DNA from: Psychrosphaera sp. F3M07
GTDB lineage: Bacteria > Pseudomonadota > Gammaproteobacteria > Enterobacterales > Alteromonadaceae
Length of the DNA: 64,000 bases
Assembly (NCBI RefSeq): GCF_018860345.1
Contig: NZ_JAHKPJ010000021.1
Coordinates: 119,173 to 183,172 of the forward strand
Direction: 5' to 3'
Shown here: piece after piece, positions 16,836 through 26,240 of the stretch
How the letters are laid out: each line of letters opens with the position of its first letter
Numbering within the stretch: position 1 is the first letter of the stretch
Made by a program: the position numbers and the translations under genes
The notes under the pieces: generated by a model
The model's input: only the letters and a program-made list of their open reading frames with translations
The model's database searches: none
Told to the model about the DNA's origin: nothing

Positions 16836-18059
16836 TTATTTTGCGGTATTTGATTCTTCGTAAAAATTGGCCCACTCAACCGCATTTACATAAAAGTCGG
16901 GCAATACATCTTGTTCCATTCTAAAGCGAGCACATGCTTTACGCATCGCACTCCAACTTGCTGATTCATATGCCTTAGTGATCCTCAATATATTACCTAA
17001 CGTATTCTCGTGACCGATTAAAGCAGCAGAGACTTCTTCCGTAATAGGTAATTGTTTCACTAGGTCTTCCATCGGTTGTTCTAATATGACATCTAATAAA
17101 GAGAATAAACCGAGTATGAAAGCGTCGTCTGCTAAAGAGGGGGCCACTTTAGAAGCGATATTCTCACAAAAGCGCGCTCGGATAATGGACATCTCTGTTA
17201 ACTCTTCACGACAGTGTTCCGCTATATGAGCCGTTAATATTAATGTGACGAACTTTTTAACCTGAGCAGCGCCCAAATAAACTAACGCTTGTTTTAATGA
17301 CGATATCGGATCTCGGACAGGAAATAGACCAGAGTTTATAAATTTTAATAATTTAAAGGCTAATGCCGTGTCACGTTCAAAAAATGACGATAATTTAGTG
17401 TAATCAACATCAAGTTTTAACGTTTCTTGGTACATAGCTAAAATAACAGTTTGATTTGCGTGTACGTCTTTTTGTTCAATGATTTGAGGCGTACAAAAGT
17501 AATAACCTTGGAAAAAATCAAAACCCATGTCTTTAGCTTTGTCGTATTGTTCTTGTGTTTCAATACGCTCGGCTAAAATTTTCAAATTTTTATATTTTCT
17601 TAATTTAGGCAATATAACTTCAATTTCAGCAAATGAAGTTTGGTGTAAGTCAAATTTGATCAGTTTAATCAATTTTAAAAATGGTTCCCAAGCCGGATTA
17701 TAAACAAAGTCATCCAATACCAATTTATAACCTTTACGGTATAGTTGGCGGCATGCTTCATAAACTTCAGGGGTGGGTCTCACACTTTCCAAAATTTCCA
17801 CCATGGCTTTATTAGGTGGTAATAAACTAGGTACTTGATCTATTAATGCTTGTTCAGGGTAATTGATTAAAGCTGGTTTTCCAGACGTGATTTTATCTAA
17901 ACCCTGATTGAAGTGGCTATCCAATAACAATTTGGATGTAGCTGAATTGGATTCAACGCCAGGGAATACATTTTTTAAGCTATCGCGAAATAAGAGTTCA
18001 TAAGCAACAACATTGTCTTTTCGATTGTATATTGCTTGACGTGCTGTATAGACGTTCAA
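16836..18059 (-). CDS. EAL-HDOD (YuxH-type) signalling protein
   Basis: Two-domain cytoplasmic protein: a degenerate EAL domain (about residues 1-200) and an HDOD domain (about 205-395). The start is set at the TTG at 18059 (407 residues) because family members begin at the segment NVYTARQ and AAGGA lies upstream; the open frame extends to 18131, but those 24 residues look non-coding. In the EAL part, YELLFR stands where EAL should be and DDFVYN replaces DDFG, so c-di-GMP hydrolysis is unlikely, although ILAERIET and the FFQGYYF glutamine segment remain. Such proteins usually act as binding scaffolds in motility or stress signalling. Confidence 0.85.
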   Translation of the reverse strand: MNVYTARQAIYNRKDNVVAYELLFRDSLKNVFPGVESNSATSKLLLDSHFNQGLDKITSGKPALINYPEQALIDQVPSLLPPNKAMVEILESVRPTPEVYEACRQLYRKGYKLVLDDFVYNPAWEPFLKLIKLIKFDLHQTSFAEIEVILPKLRKYKNLKILAERIETQEQYDKAKDMGFDFFQGYYFCTPQIIEQKDVHANQTVILAMYQETLKLDVDYTKLSSFFERDTALAFKLLKFINSGLFPVRDPISSLKQALVYLGAAQVKKFVTLILTAHIAEHCREELTEMSIIRARFCENIASKVAPSLADDAFILGLFSLLDVILEQPMEDLVKQLPITEEVSAALIGHENTLGNILRITKAYESASWSAMRKACARFRMEQDVLPDFYVNAVEWANFYEESNTAK

Positions 18060-18223
18060 TGTTAACCAATCCTTGAATGTTAAATTGAATTGAAGTAGAT
18101 GTAAGGTTATCAAAATTAGTAAGTTGAACAAACCTTTTATATCGTTTTAGATATAAGACCAGTTGCATCCGGACCTAATATTCAATACATGTGGCGAAAA
18201 TACAACCATATACTTGTCCGTTT

Positions 18224-18994
18224 TTACATATCTAATGAACTGAGCAGTTTTTTGGTTTTATCGTGACTTGGATTCGCAAAAATTTCTGCAATATTGCCTT
18301 GTTCAATTATTTGTCCGTTATCCATTATTAAGATTCTGTCACTGAGGTATTTAATTAATGAAATCTGATGTGAAATTAATATATAGGTTAACTGATGCTG
18401 CTGTTGTAACTCAATCAATAAGTTGATGACTTGTGCCCGTAATGACGGATCAAGAGGGGCTAGGGCTTCATCAATAATAACCACTTCTGGATCTAATATT
18501 AATGCTCGGGCAATACTAATTCTTTGTGCTTGGCCGCCAGAAAACATATGTGGGTAATATTCGGCATGTTCAGGCAACAAACCAACCATACGTAATGCCG
18601 AATAGATTTTAAGTTGGCGTTCATCTGCATTGAGATTGGTATTAAATATTAAAGGTTGCTCTAGTTGCTGGCCAATTTTTATGGTTGGATTAAGTGATTT
18701 TTGTGCGTCTTGGAATATCAGTCGAATGTTTTTACAAAAAAATGATGTGTTGTACCAATCTATTTCAATCCCGTTATGTGTTAAATATCCTGAGTCGGGT
18801 GTTTCTGCTGCGGCTAATAATCGAGCTATGGTACTTTTCCCTGAACCGGCTTCTCCAACGATGGCAATCGTTTCGCCTTTTTTAAGGCCAAAAGTGACAG
18901 GGCCAATGACTACATCTTTGCCTTTTTTTAGCCAATGCGCTTTGTCTTTATAACACTTAGTTACTTCATTAACCCTTATAAATTCAACACTCAT
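18224..18994 (-). CDS. sapF: peptide ABC transporter ATPase SapF
   Basis: ABC ATPase of the Opp/Dpp family, the second nucleotide-binding subunit of the Sap importer. Walker A is GEAGSGKST, the signature is FSGGQAQRIS, and Walker B VVIIDEALAPLD is followed by the switch histidine (ILISHQ). The start is placed at the ATG at 18994 (256 residues), with TTGGAAA upstream; the TTG at 19006 is less likely. It overlaps the sapD stop by 4 bases (ATGA-type coupling), and is the last gene of the sapABCDF operon. Confidence 0.92.
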   Translation of the reverse strand: MSVEFIRVNEVTKCYKDKAHWLKKGKDVVIGPVTFGLKKGETIAIVGEAGSGKSTIARLLAAAETPDSGYLTHNGIEIDWYNTSFFCKNIRLIFQDAQKSLNPTIKIGQQLEQPLIFNTNLNADERQLKIYSALRMVGLLPEHAEYYPHMFSGGQAQRISIARALILDPEVVIIDEALAPLDPSLRAQVINLLIELQQQHQLTYILISHQISLIKYLSDRILIMDNGQIIEQGNIAEIFANPSHDKTKKLLSSLDM

Positions 18995-19992
18995 GCTTTT
19001 TTCCAATTATCTGTTAGCGGGTAATGACAACGAAAATATTGGCCTTTTACCTTTTGTTGCTCAGGAATTTTTACACAGGCTCTTTGTGCATTTGGGCAAC
19101 GAGGCCCTAAACGACAGCCTATCGGTAAATGTTGTAAGGTCGGAATTGTGCCTTTAAGAGCATACAACTTTTGTTTGTTATTAATATCACGAGCATTGAA
19201 GTCGGGTTCACTGTCAAATAATGCTTTGGTGTAAGGGTGTTTCGGGGCGTTAATAATGTTTTTGGTTAATCCACTTTCGATTAACTGACCGCAGTACATA
19301 ACGTTAATTGAATCGGCCCAACTGGTGATAGACACCAAATTATGAGTAATAAAAATAACCCCCATTTCTTTAAGCTGATTCAAGCTTTTTAGTAACTTGA
19401 TCACTTGTAATGAGGTTGTGCTTTCTAATGCCGTGGTAGGTTCGTCGGCGATTAATAATTTAGGCTCTTTGGCAATCGCCATGGCGATCATTATTTTTTG
19501 GCAAATACCTTCAGACAACATATGGGGATAACTGTTAAATACTTTTTCGTGATCTTTAATACCAACTTTATGTAACAGTCGAATGCATTTTTTTATTCTT
19601 AACTCTTTTTTAGCACCAAACCAGCCCGAAAATTCATAGTCGGGTAATGACTCTTCTAATTGAGAGAAAATATTGGAGGTAGGATCTAAACAACGGCGGG
19701 GTTCTTGATAAATCATAGAGATATTATCGCTGATAACTTTTCTACGTTTAGTTTCCGACATTCTATTTAAATCTTGCCCCATAAAATGTAAACGGTCAGC
19801 TGTCACGTGCCAGCGATTATTTAACATGCCAACCAGGGCTTTAGCGATTAAGCTTTTACCAGAACCTGACTCGCCAATTAAGCCACTGACTTCAGCCATT
19901 CTCATAGAGAAGTTTGCCGACTCAACCGCTTTAATTCTGGAGTCATTAGTGATCAACTCAATATTTAAATTTCTTATGTCTAGTAATCGCAC
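18991..19992 (-). CDS. sapD: peptide ABC transporter ATPase SapD
   Basis: ABC ATPase of 333 residues. Walker A GESGSGKS near residue 40, a signature-like segment read as LSEGICQKIMIA in place of LSGGxxQR, Walker B LLIADEPTTALE, and the C-terminal oligopeptide-type extension with GPRCPNAQRAC. The altered signature (SEG for SGG) matches what is known of SapD proteins and may make this the less active of the ATPase pair. The GTG start gives MRLLDIRNLNIE, aligning with E. coli SapD. SapD is also known to support Trk potassium uptake in E. coli. Confidence 0.93.
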   Translation of the reverse strand: MRLLDIRNLNIELITNDSRIKAVESANFSMRMAEVSGLIGESGSGKSLIAKALVGMLNNRWHVTADRLHFMGQDLNRMSETKRRKVISDNISMIYQEPRRCLDPTSNIFSQLEESLPDYEFSGWFGAKKELRIKKCIRLLHKVGIKDHEKVFNSYPHMLSEGICQKIMIAMAIAKEPKLLIADEPTTALESTTSLQVIKLLKSLNQLKEMGVIFITHNLVSITSWADSINVMYCGQLIESGLTKNIINAPKHPYTKALFDSEPDFNARDINNKQKLYALKGTIPTLQHLPIGCRLGPRCPNAQRACVKIPEQQKVKGQYFRCHYPLTDNWKKA

Positions 19993-19999
19993 ATTTAAC

Positions 20000-20893
20000 C
20001 TACTGAAGTCGTCTTTCTTTTAAAGCGTGTCTTAGCCCATCACCAACAATATTTGTTGATAGAATACATAAAAACAAAGTAATACCCGGTAACATGACAG
20101 TCCAAGGGCTTAGATAAAACACACCTAAACTATCTGCGATCATGGTGCCTAATTCTGGCTCAGGTGATTGTGCACCAATTCCAATAAAACCTAATACCAC
20201 AATATCTAACACAGACGATGAAATGGCCATAGTAGAAAATATAATGATGTTTTCTATCATGTTTGGTAACAAGGCAAAGCGAAATACTTGCATATTATTG
20301 GCACCATCTAAGCGATACGCAATAACAAAGTCTTTATCAAGCATGTCCGTCACTTCAGTTCTAATATGATGAATAAATTGAGGTAACATTGCCAAAACAA
20401 CTGCCCAAAATGAGTTGGCGATACCTGGGCCTAATATGGCCACGATAACGATAGCGATAAGCAATGATGGCATTGTTAACGCTATATCTAACACATGGTT
20501 TAGAAAACTTGCTTTCACACCTTTACTGAAACCAGCTAACGTACCAATTAATAAACCAAGAGAAAGAGCCAAAATAACGGCCAAAATACCAAGCCCAAAT
20601 GAATAACTAATCCCAACTAAAATACGGGATAAGATATCGCGCCCTAACGCATCAGTACCAAATGGAGATTGGATAAAGCCATTAACATCCCATGAAGGTG
20701 GCACTAACAACATATCGGATTGTTGCATATAAGGTGAATAAGGCGCTAACAAAGGCCCTAAAATTGCCATTAAGAGCATAAAAGCAAATACCCAACTGGC
20801 CACCAATGCAAAGTGATTACGTTGGAAAAGTCGCCAAAGTTGTCTAAATGGACTGGAATTGTTTGGCGAAGAAAAGAACCTAAATTTTACCAT
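20000..20893 (-). CDS. sapC: peptide ABC transporter permease SapC
   Basis: Inner-membrane permease of the DppC/OppC type with an N-terminal helix (about residues 30-55) and a BPD transport domain of five further helices. The EAA loop is seen as YRLDGANNMQVFRFALLPN. I choose the ATG at 20893 (297 residues), with GAGGA upstream, over the TTG at 20920; the length then equals the family norm. The gene overlaps the end of sapB by 14 bases and precedes sapD by 7 bases. Together with SapB it forms the membrane channel for imported peptides. Confidence 0.93.
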   Translation of the reverse strand: MVKFRFFSSPNNSSPFRQLWRLFQRNHFALVASWVFAFMLLMAILGPLLAPYSPYMQQSDMLLVPPSWDVNGFIQSPFGTDALGRDILSRILVGISYSFGLGILAVILALSLGLLIGTLAGFSKGVKASFLNHVLDIALTMPSLLIAIVIVAILGPGIANSFWAVVLAMLPQFIHHIRTEVTDMLDKDFVIAYRLDGANNMQVFRFALLPNMIENIIIFSTMAISSSVLDIVVLGFIGIGAQSPEPELGTMIADSLGVFYLSPWTVMLPGITLFLCILSTNIVGDGLRHALKERRLQ

Positions 20894-21911
20894 GACCACG
20901 TATCCTCGCAATTGGGTCAAAGATCATATAAAGCAGATCAAATAATATAGTGGCAATAAATACCATGCCGGAAATAACCAATAGCCCACCTTGAATTGCA
21001 GGGTAATCTCGTTGATGAATAGCATCAACTAACCAAGAACCCACACCAGGCCAAGCAAAAATAACTTCCGTTACCATCGCCAGTGTAATTACAGTACCAA
21101 AGTGCATGCCTAACATTTGGATAACAGGTAACAAACCATTACGTAAACCGTGGCGACGCAATAATTGACCAGACGTGAGTCCTTTTGCTTTGGCCGCTTT
21201 AACATAACTGGTATTCATTACGTCTTTCATTGATTGACGAGTTGTTCTGATCAATACGGTGGTCGGGTAGGCCGCTAAAACAAAAGTGGGTAAGGCTAAA
21301 TGGCGTAAGGCGTCAAAAAAGGCTTCTACTTTATAGTCCACATTAGAACGAATGATGTCGAATAACAAAAAGCCGCTGGAGCTAGGGATGTTATATATTA
21401 AACTTAATCGGCCAGATGTTGGGAACCAACCTAATCCAATAGAAAATACCAAAATTAATAAAAGCGCTAGCCAAAATATCGGCATAGAAAACCCAATAAT
21501 TGATAAGGCTAAGATACTTTTATCTAACCAAGGGTAGGTTTCTGATGAGGCTAATATGCCTAACGGAATAGCCACGATAAAGCTATATAACAAGGCATAG
21601 ATGGCAAGTTCTATTGTTGCGGGTAATACTCTAAATACTTGGCTGTAAATACTGGTGCCAGTGATAAAGGAAACGCCCCAATCTCCCTGCCAAATACGTC
21701 CTATAAAAGCAAAGTATTGAATGATGACTGAATTATTTAAATAGTATTGCTCTGCTAGTGCAGCGTAGTCTTCTTCACCAATATTGGGAATGCCACTCAT
21801 ATTTGATAATACGTCCGTAGGGAACAAAAAGTTGAGTGAAAATACAAAAACGGTGACACCAAAGGTAATAAAAAATAACAGTGATAATTTACGGTAAAAG
21901 TAATTTAACAT
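20880..21911 (-). CDS. sapB: peptide ABC transporter permease SapB
   Basis: DppB/OppB-type permease of 343 residues with an N-terminal transmembrane helix (residues 10-30), a periplasmic loop, and a BPD domain with a typical EAA loop (YVKAAKAKGLTSGQLLRRHGLRN). ATG start; its first base coincides with the last base of the sapA stop codon, so translation is coupled. It pairs with SapC. Confidence 0.93.
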   Translation of the reverse strand: MLNYFYRKLSLLFFITFGVTVFVFSLNFLFPTDVLSNMSGIPNIGEEDYAALAEQYYLNNSVIIQYFAFIGRIWQGDWGVSFITGTSIYSQVFRVLPATIELAIYALLYSFIVAIPLGILASSETYPWLDKSILALSIIGFSMPIFWLALLLILVFSIGLGWFPTSGRLSLIYNIPSSSGFLLFDIIRSNVDYKVEAFFDALRHLALPTFVLAAYPTTVLIRTTRQSMKDVMNTSYVKAAKAKGLTSGQLLRRHGLRNGLLPVIQMLGMHFGTVITLAMVTEVIFAWPGVGSWLVDAIHQRDYPAIQGGLLVISGMVFIATILFDLLYMIFDPIARIRGHGKI

Positions 21912-23557
21912 TAGTTTTGTCCTTTATAGGCTTGGAAAAAACCAATGCCACCATAAGGGTTAAATTCTACATCTTCGACATAATTGCGGTGAACTTGATA
22001 TCTAAGTGCGTGGGCAATTGGCACTAATGGTGAATATTCATAAATGAGTTTTTCAGCTTGTTTGTAATATTCTTTTCGTATCTCAGGATCGGGGGTAGTT
22101 AATGCATTTAAAATACTCTTGTCGTAATCATCATTACACCAAGCACTTCGATTAGAGCCTGAAAACGCGGCAGCACAACTTAATAACGGACGATAAAAGT
22201 TATCTGGGTCAGAATTATCGGCTAACCAGCCAATAAGCACTGAATCATGCTCACCTTTTGCTAGTTTTTTTCTAAATGTGCCCCAGTCATAACTCACTAT
22301 GTTGGCTTTAACACCAACCTGAGCTAAGTTCTGCTGTAGTATTTCAGCCATTTTAGTGGCATTTGGGTTATATACACGTTGAACCGGCATTGCCCAAATA
22401 TCCATTTCAAAGCCTTCAGCGAAACCTTCTTGGATTAATAATGCTCTGGCTTTTTCTAAAGACATTTCTACATCGGTGTTTTCTTCTGAATAAGCCCAAC
22501 TAGAAGGGGGAACTAATGTCGAAGCTGGTTCTGCATGATTAAAATAAACTGCGTCGATAATTGCTTGTCGGTCAACCACATAAGACAAGGCTTTTCTTAC
22601 ATTGGCGTTATCAAAAGGTGGAACATTAGTATTAAACGCCCAATAACTGACATTCATCGAAACACTTTCGACAATGTCGATATCTTTTTTCTGTTTTAAG
22701 AACTCAACATCTGCCGAACTTGGGTAACCAAGTACATCACATTCTTTGGTTAATAATTTTGCAACACGATTTGAGTTATTAGGCGTAATGTCATAGATAA
22801 CTTGTTCAAGTTTAGGTTGACCATCCCAATAATTTTTATGGGCGTTGTACCTAATGTAATGATCTCGTTTATATTCATTAAACTTAAATGGCCCTGTGCC
22901 AATTGGAAGTTGATCTATTAATTCTTTTTGGTCTGTTGTAATCAACTGTTCAGCATATTCTGCTGACAATATTACAGCAAAATCTGTCGCCATATTGGCA
23001 AGGAAAGACGCTTGCGGTTCAGATAATCTAAATTCAATGGTTAAATCATCAACCACAATTATTTGTTCAATTAAGGTATCGAAACCCATTCCATTAAAAA
23101 ATGGGTAAAGGCCGCCTCCCACCATATTATATTCATGATCCAAGTGAAGAATACGAGAAAAGGTAAATAATATGTCTTCGCTGGTTAACGGTCGGGTAGG
23201 TGTAAAATACTTAGTTGAATGGAATTCGACGTCTTTACGTAAGTAAAAACGATATCGCATGGCATCTTTTGACACGATTACTTTTCTGGCTAAGTCAGAG
23301 ACCACTAAACCGGTTTCTGGGTTTATCTTTACCAAGCGATTATAAAGTTGCTGAGATACCGCATCTATTGTTGTTCCGGAGGTAACCAATTGAGGGTTAA
23401 ATGTCTCAGGTGAACCTTCGCTGCAATATAATAACGTTTTATGCGCTAGTACAGCTTGATTGTTTTTACCACAAGCCACCACAGATAAACACAATAGTGC
23501 CGTAATTCCTAAACGGAAAATCAAGGTCACTTTTATTAATGGATTATTCTTCAACAC
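21911..23557 (-). CDS. sapA: peptide ABC transporter substrate-binding lipoprotein SapA
   Basis: Family 5 extracellular solute-binding protein of 548 residues. A signal sequence ends in a lipobox (VVAC, Cys29), so in this organism it is a lipoprotein, whereas enterobacterial SapA is soluble. The binding domain shows the family signature GTGPFKFNEYKRDHYIRY. In pathogens Sap is tied to antimicrobial peptide resistance and haem uptake; here general peptide binding is the safe call. The GTG start overlaps the end of pspF by 14 bases, linking sap expression to pspF transcription. Confidence 0.92.
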   Translation of the reverse strand: MLKNNPLIKVTLIFRLGITALLCLSVVACGKNNQAVLAHKTLLYCSEGSPETFNPQLVTSGTTIDAVSQQLYNRLVKINPETGLVVSDLARKVIVSKDAMRYRFYLRKDVEFHSTKYFTPTRPLTSEDILFTFSRILHLDHEYNMVGGGLYPFFNGMGFDTLIEQIIVVDDLTIEFRLSEPQASFLANMATDFAVILSAEYAEQLITTDQKELIDQLPIGTGPFKFNEYKRDHYIRYNAHKNYWDGQPKLEQVIYDITPNNSNRVAKLLTKECDVLGYPSSADVEFLKQKKDIDIVESVSMNVSYWAFNTNVPPFDNANVRKALSYVVDRQAIIDAVYFNHAEPASTLVPPSSWAYSEENTDVEMSLEKARALLIQEGFAEGFEMDIWAMPVQRVYNPNATKMAEILQQNLAQVGVKANIVSYDWGTFRKKLAKGEHDSVLIGWLADNSDPDNFYRPLLSCAAAFSGSNRSAWCNDDYDKSILNALTTPDPEIRKEYYKQAEKLIYEYSPLVPIAHALRYQVHRNYVEDVEFNPYGGIGFFQAYKGQN

Positions 23558-24638
23558 TTTTATCCAACAAATTGTATTTTTTCAAATATCCTCGTAATTG
23601 ATGGTAGGTCACACCAAGCTGGTCTGCCGTTTTTTTCTGATTAAATTGGCTATTTGCTAATGCACTTTGTATCAGATCTATTTCAAATTCTTGAGTGGTT
23701 TGTTTAAAGTCTAATGGGAAACTAAACTGATTAGCTTCCGGCTTAGCACTGATAATTGGACTGTCGGAAGAAGTCGGCTCTCTAGATTCATAATTAACAG
23801 GGGCCTGACTTGGGGCAACTTGCCTATCTTGAGTTTTTATACGACCTTTCGGACGGTAAGGACTCGTAAATGGGTCTAATACGATTTCATGAACTGGTAC
23901 ATGTGGATTGGCAGAGCGATATACACTTCGTTCAACAACATTTTTGAGCTCGCGGACATTGCCTGGCCAATCATAATTAAATAGAAGTTCTTTAGCTTTT
24001 CTAGAGAAACCACTAAATAACTCCCACTCCAATTCTTTTGCCATAGAAACGGCAAAATGCTCGGCAAGTATAAGGATGTCGTCTTGTCTTTCTCTTAATG
24101 GAGGTAAAGTTATTACGTCAAATGCTAAACGGTCTAACAAGTCCGATCTAAACTCACCCGATTCGGCTAACGCCGGTAAATCTTCATTTGTTGCACAGAC
24201 TAGGCGGGTATTAATTTTAACGGTTTTAGTACCACCAACTCGTTCAAACTCACCATATTCGATAACTCGTAATAGCTTCTCTTGAACCAGTCCGGATGTA
24301 TTGGCTAATTCATCTAAAAATAAAGTGCCGCCATTGGCTCGCTCAAAACGACCTTCATGTCGTTTACCCGCACCGGTAAAGGAACCGGACTCGTGACCAA
24401 ATAATTCACTTTCTAATAAATTCTCGTTTAGCGCCGCACAGTTTAAGGTAACATAATTTTGTTCCCAACGTTGCGATAGGTAATGTAATCGAGCTGCAAT
24501 AAGCTCTTTACCTGTTCCACGTTCACCAATGATAAGAACTGGTTTATTTAGTGGTGCTAAAAGTGATACTTTCTCCAAAACTTCCAAGAAAGAGTTGGCT
24601 TGACCTATTAGGTTATCTTTATTTCCGAATTGTCTCAT
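23544..24638 (-). CDS. pspF: psp operon sigma-54 activator PspF
   Basis: Enhancer-binding protein that activates sigma-54 transcription of the psp operon. It lacks a receiver domain, starting directly with the AAA+ module (residues 10-245): Walker A GERGTGKE, sigma-54 contact loop GSFTGA (a conservative variant of GAFTGA), Walker B GTLFLDE. A linker rich in Ser/Pro and a Fis-type helix-turn-helix (KTADQLGVTYHQLRGYL) follow. At 364 residues it is about 40 longer than E. coli PspF, mainly in the linker. Divergent from pspA; in E. coli PspA inhibits PspF until envelope stress. Confidence 0.93.
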   Translation of the reverse strand: MRQFGNKDNLIGQANSFLEVLEKVSLLAPLNKPVLIIGERGTGKELIAARLHYLSQRWEQNYVTLNCAALNENLLESELFGHESGSFTGAGKRHEGRFERANGGTLFLDELANTSGLVQEKLLRVIEYGEFERVGGTKTVKINTRLVCATNEDLPALAESGEFRSDLLDRLAFDVITLPPLRERQDDILILAEHFAVSMAKELEWELFSGFSRKAKELLFNYDWPGNVRELKNVVERSVYRSANPHVPVHEIVLDPFTSPYRPKGRIKTQDRQVAPSQAPVNYESREPTSSDSPIISAKPEANQFSFPLDFKQTTQEFEIDLIQSALANSQFNQKKTADQLGVTYHQLRGYLKKYNLLDKSVEE

Positions 24639-24759
24639 AGTGCAACTGTTGGTTAAATTGACTAATTAGTAGTGTATTTTAAATGGCGAGCAAAGCAAAG
24701 GAATCATTTTATTTATTTATTATTTAATTAAAACAATAGGTTACGATTAAGTTAATTTG

Positions 24760-24775
24760 TGGCAAGATAACTGAA
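24760..24775 (+). promoter_or_regulatory. possible degenerate sigma-54 promoter of pspABC
   Basis: TGGCAAG-ATAA-CTGA fits the consensus TGGCACG-N4-TTGC with an intact -24 GG and correct spacing, but the -12 GC is GA. It lies 52 bases before pspA, in the place a PspF-dependent promoter is expected; no better match occurs between pspF and pspA. Confidence 0.4.
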
Positions 24776-24827
24776 TAAGGTTACCACAACTTGATAACAA
24801 GTGAATTCAAACTAAGAGGTAATAATT

Positions 24828-25511
24828 ATGGGTATATTTTCACGTTTTGCAGACATCGTTAATGCGAATATCAATTCTTTATTAGATAAAGCAGAAGATC
24901 CTGAAAAAATGGTTCGCCTGATTATTCAGGAGATGGAAGATACGTTAGTAGAAGTTCGTTCTTCTTCAGCTAGAACGCTTGCAGATAAAAAAGATATCGT
25001 TAGACGAATCGAACGTTTACAAGCAGAAGCTGCTGATTGGCAAAGTAAAGCTGAGTTAGCTTTATCTAAAGACCGAGAGGACTTAGCCCGTCAAGCACTA
25101 TCAGAAAAGCAGAAGAGCGAAGAGAATGTTGAACAGCTAGTTAAAGACTTAACCTTATTAGAAGAGCAAGTAGCTAGATTGCAAGATGAGATTGGACAGC
25201 TTCAAACCAAACTTGAAGACGCTAAAACACGTCAAAAAACAATTTTGATGCGTGGTAAAACAGCGAGCTCTCGTATAAATGTTAAATCAAAATTAGCCAG
25301 TGGCAAAATTAACGACGCACTTAGCCGTTTTGAACAATACGAACGTAAAATTGATAATTTAGAAGCGGAAGTTGAGTCATACGACTTAGGAAATAAGTCA
25401 CTTTCTGATGAGTTTGCTGAATTAGAAACGTCGGAAAAGGTTGATTCTGAACTTGAAGCGTTAAAAGCTAAACTAAACGCGAATAAAGCGAAAGCAACTA
25501 AAAAGAAATAA
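24828..25511 (+). CDS. pspA: phage shock protein A
   Basis: PspA/IM30 (ESCRT-III-like) peripheral membrane protein of 227 residues. It begins with the amphipathic membrane-binding helix MGIFSRFADIVNANINSLLDKAEDP and continues as a nearly unbroken coiled coil. It binds stressed inner membrane to limit proton leak and, when not bound there, holds PspF inactive. The Lys/Ala-rich C-terminus (NANKAKATKKK) is typical. First gene of pspABC, with AGAGG upstream of the ATG. Confidence 0.96.
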   Translation: MGIFSRFADIVNANINSLLDKAEDPEKMVRLIIQEMEDTLVEVRSSSARTLADKKDIVRRIERLQAEAADWQSKAELALSKDREDLARQALSEKQKSEENVEQLVKDLTLLEEQVARLQDEIGQLQTKLEDAKTRQKTILMRGKTASSRINVKSKLASGKINDALSRFEQYERKIDNLEAEVESYDLGNKSLSDEFAELETSEKVDSELEALKAKLNANKAKATKKK

Positions 25512-25538
25512 TTCAATAAATTTTAGAGGGGATATGTA

Positions 25539-25775
25539 ATGGAAGGCATTGCAGGTATTTTGATTGTACCAATGATAATATTTCTAATATTTGTTGCTCC
25601 AGTCTGGTTAATTATGCATTACAGAAGTAAAAGGCAGGTTAGCCAGGGACTATCAGAATCAGAAATTGCAGACCTAAACAGTTTAGCCCATAAAGCGGAA
25701 CTGCTAGGAGAGAGAGTAAAAACTCTTGAATCTATTTTGGACGCTGAGGCGCCGGAATGGCGCACTAAAGCGTAA
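25539..25775 (+). CDS. pspB: phage shock protein B
   Basis: Small bitopic inner-membrane protein of 78 residues: one N-terminal transmembrane helix (about residues 5-26) ending at the conserved APVWLIMHYRSK, then a cytoplasmic helical region (LNSLAHKAELLGERVKTLESILD). It works with PspC to sense envelope stress and draw PspA off PspF. It lies 27 bp after pspA in the same operon. Confidence 0.94.
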   Translation: MEGIAGILIVPMIIFLIFVAPVWLIMHYRSKRQVSQGLSESEIADLNSLAHKAELLGERVKTLESILDAEAPEWRTKA

Positions 25776-25785
25776 GGTGGATATC

Positions 25786-26226
25786 ATGACAAAACCAGAA
25801 AAAAAGCAGTTAAATCGGATACCTGAACAAGGAAAAATAGCGGGCGTATGTGCAGGTGTTGCTGAATACACAGGTACTGAACCATGGTTAGTTCGAATTA
25901 TTTGGTTTAGTGGTTTGGTTTTATCTGGCGGCTTTTTCTTAGTGGCTTACATTGCTGGTTGGTTTATCTTAGATAAAAAGCCAAGTAGCACTTTTGAAAA
26001 AGTGAAAGGCGGATTAAAAGAACATTGGAATCGTTTTAACGCAGAGCAAGATATCGATAGAACGGTAGAAGTTAAAACAAAAGTTTGGCAAGCCGGTGAG
26101 CCGCCACGTCAAGCATATAGAGATATTGCTCGTCAATTTGACACAATTGAAAATAGAGTAAGAAATATGGAAGGTTACGTTACGTCAAATGAATATACGT
26201 TAACGCGAGAAATCAATAAGCTATAA
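25786..26226 (+). CDS. pspC: phage shock protein C
   Basis: Inner-membrane stress-sensing partner of PspB, 146 residues. The PspC domain is at the N-terminus (GVCAGVAEYTGTEPWLVRI), followed by a transmembrane region (about residues 40-66) and a soluble C-terminal helical tail with a coiled-coil-like region. I start at the ATG at 25786, which has AAGGTGG upstream and follows the pspB stop by 10 bases; the longer frame overlapping pspB is not credible. Confidence 0.95.
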   Translation: MTKPEKKQLNRIPEQGKIAGVCAGVAEYTGTEPWLVRIIWFSGLVLSGGFFLVAYIAGWFILDKKPSSTFEKVKGGLKEHWNRFNAEQDIDRTVEVKTKVWQAGEPPRQAYRDIARQFDTIENRVRNMEGYVTSNEYTLTREINKL

Positions 26227-26240
26227 CTTAACCAAACTAT

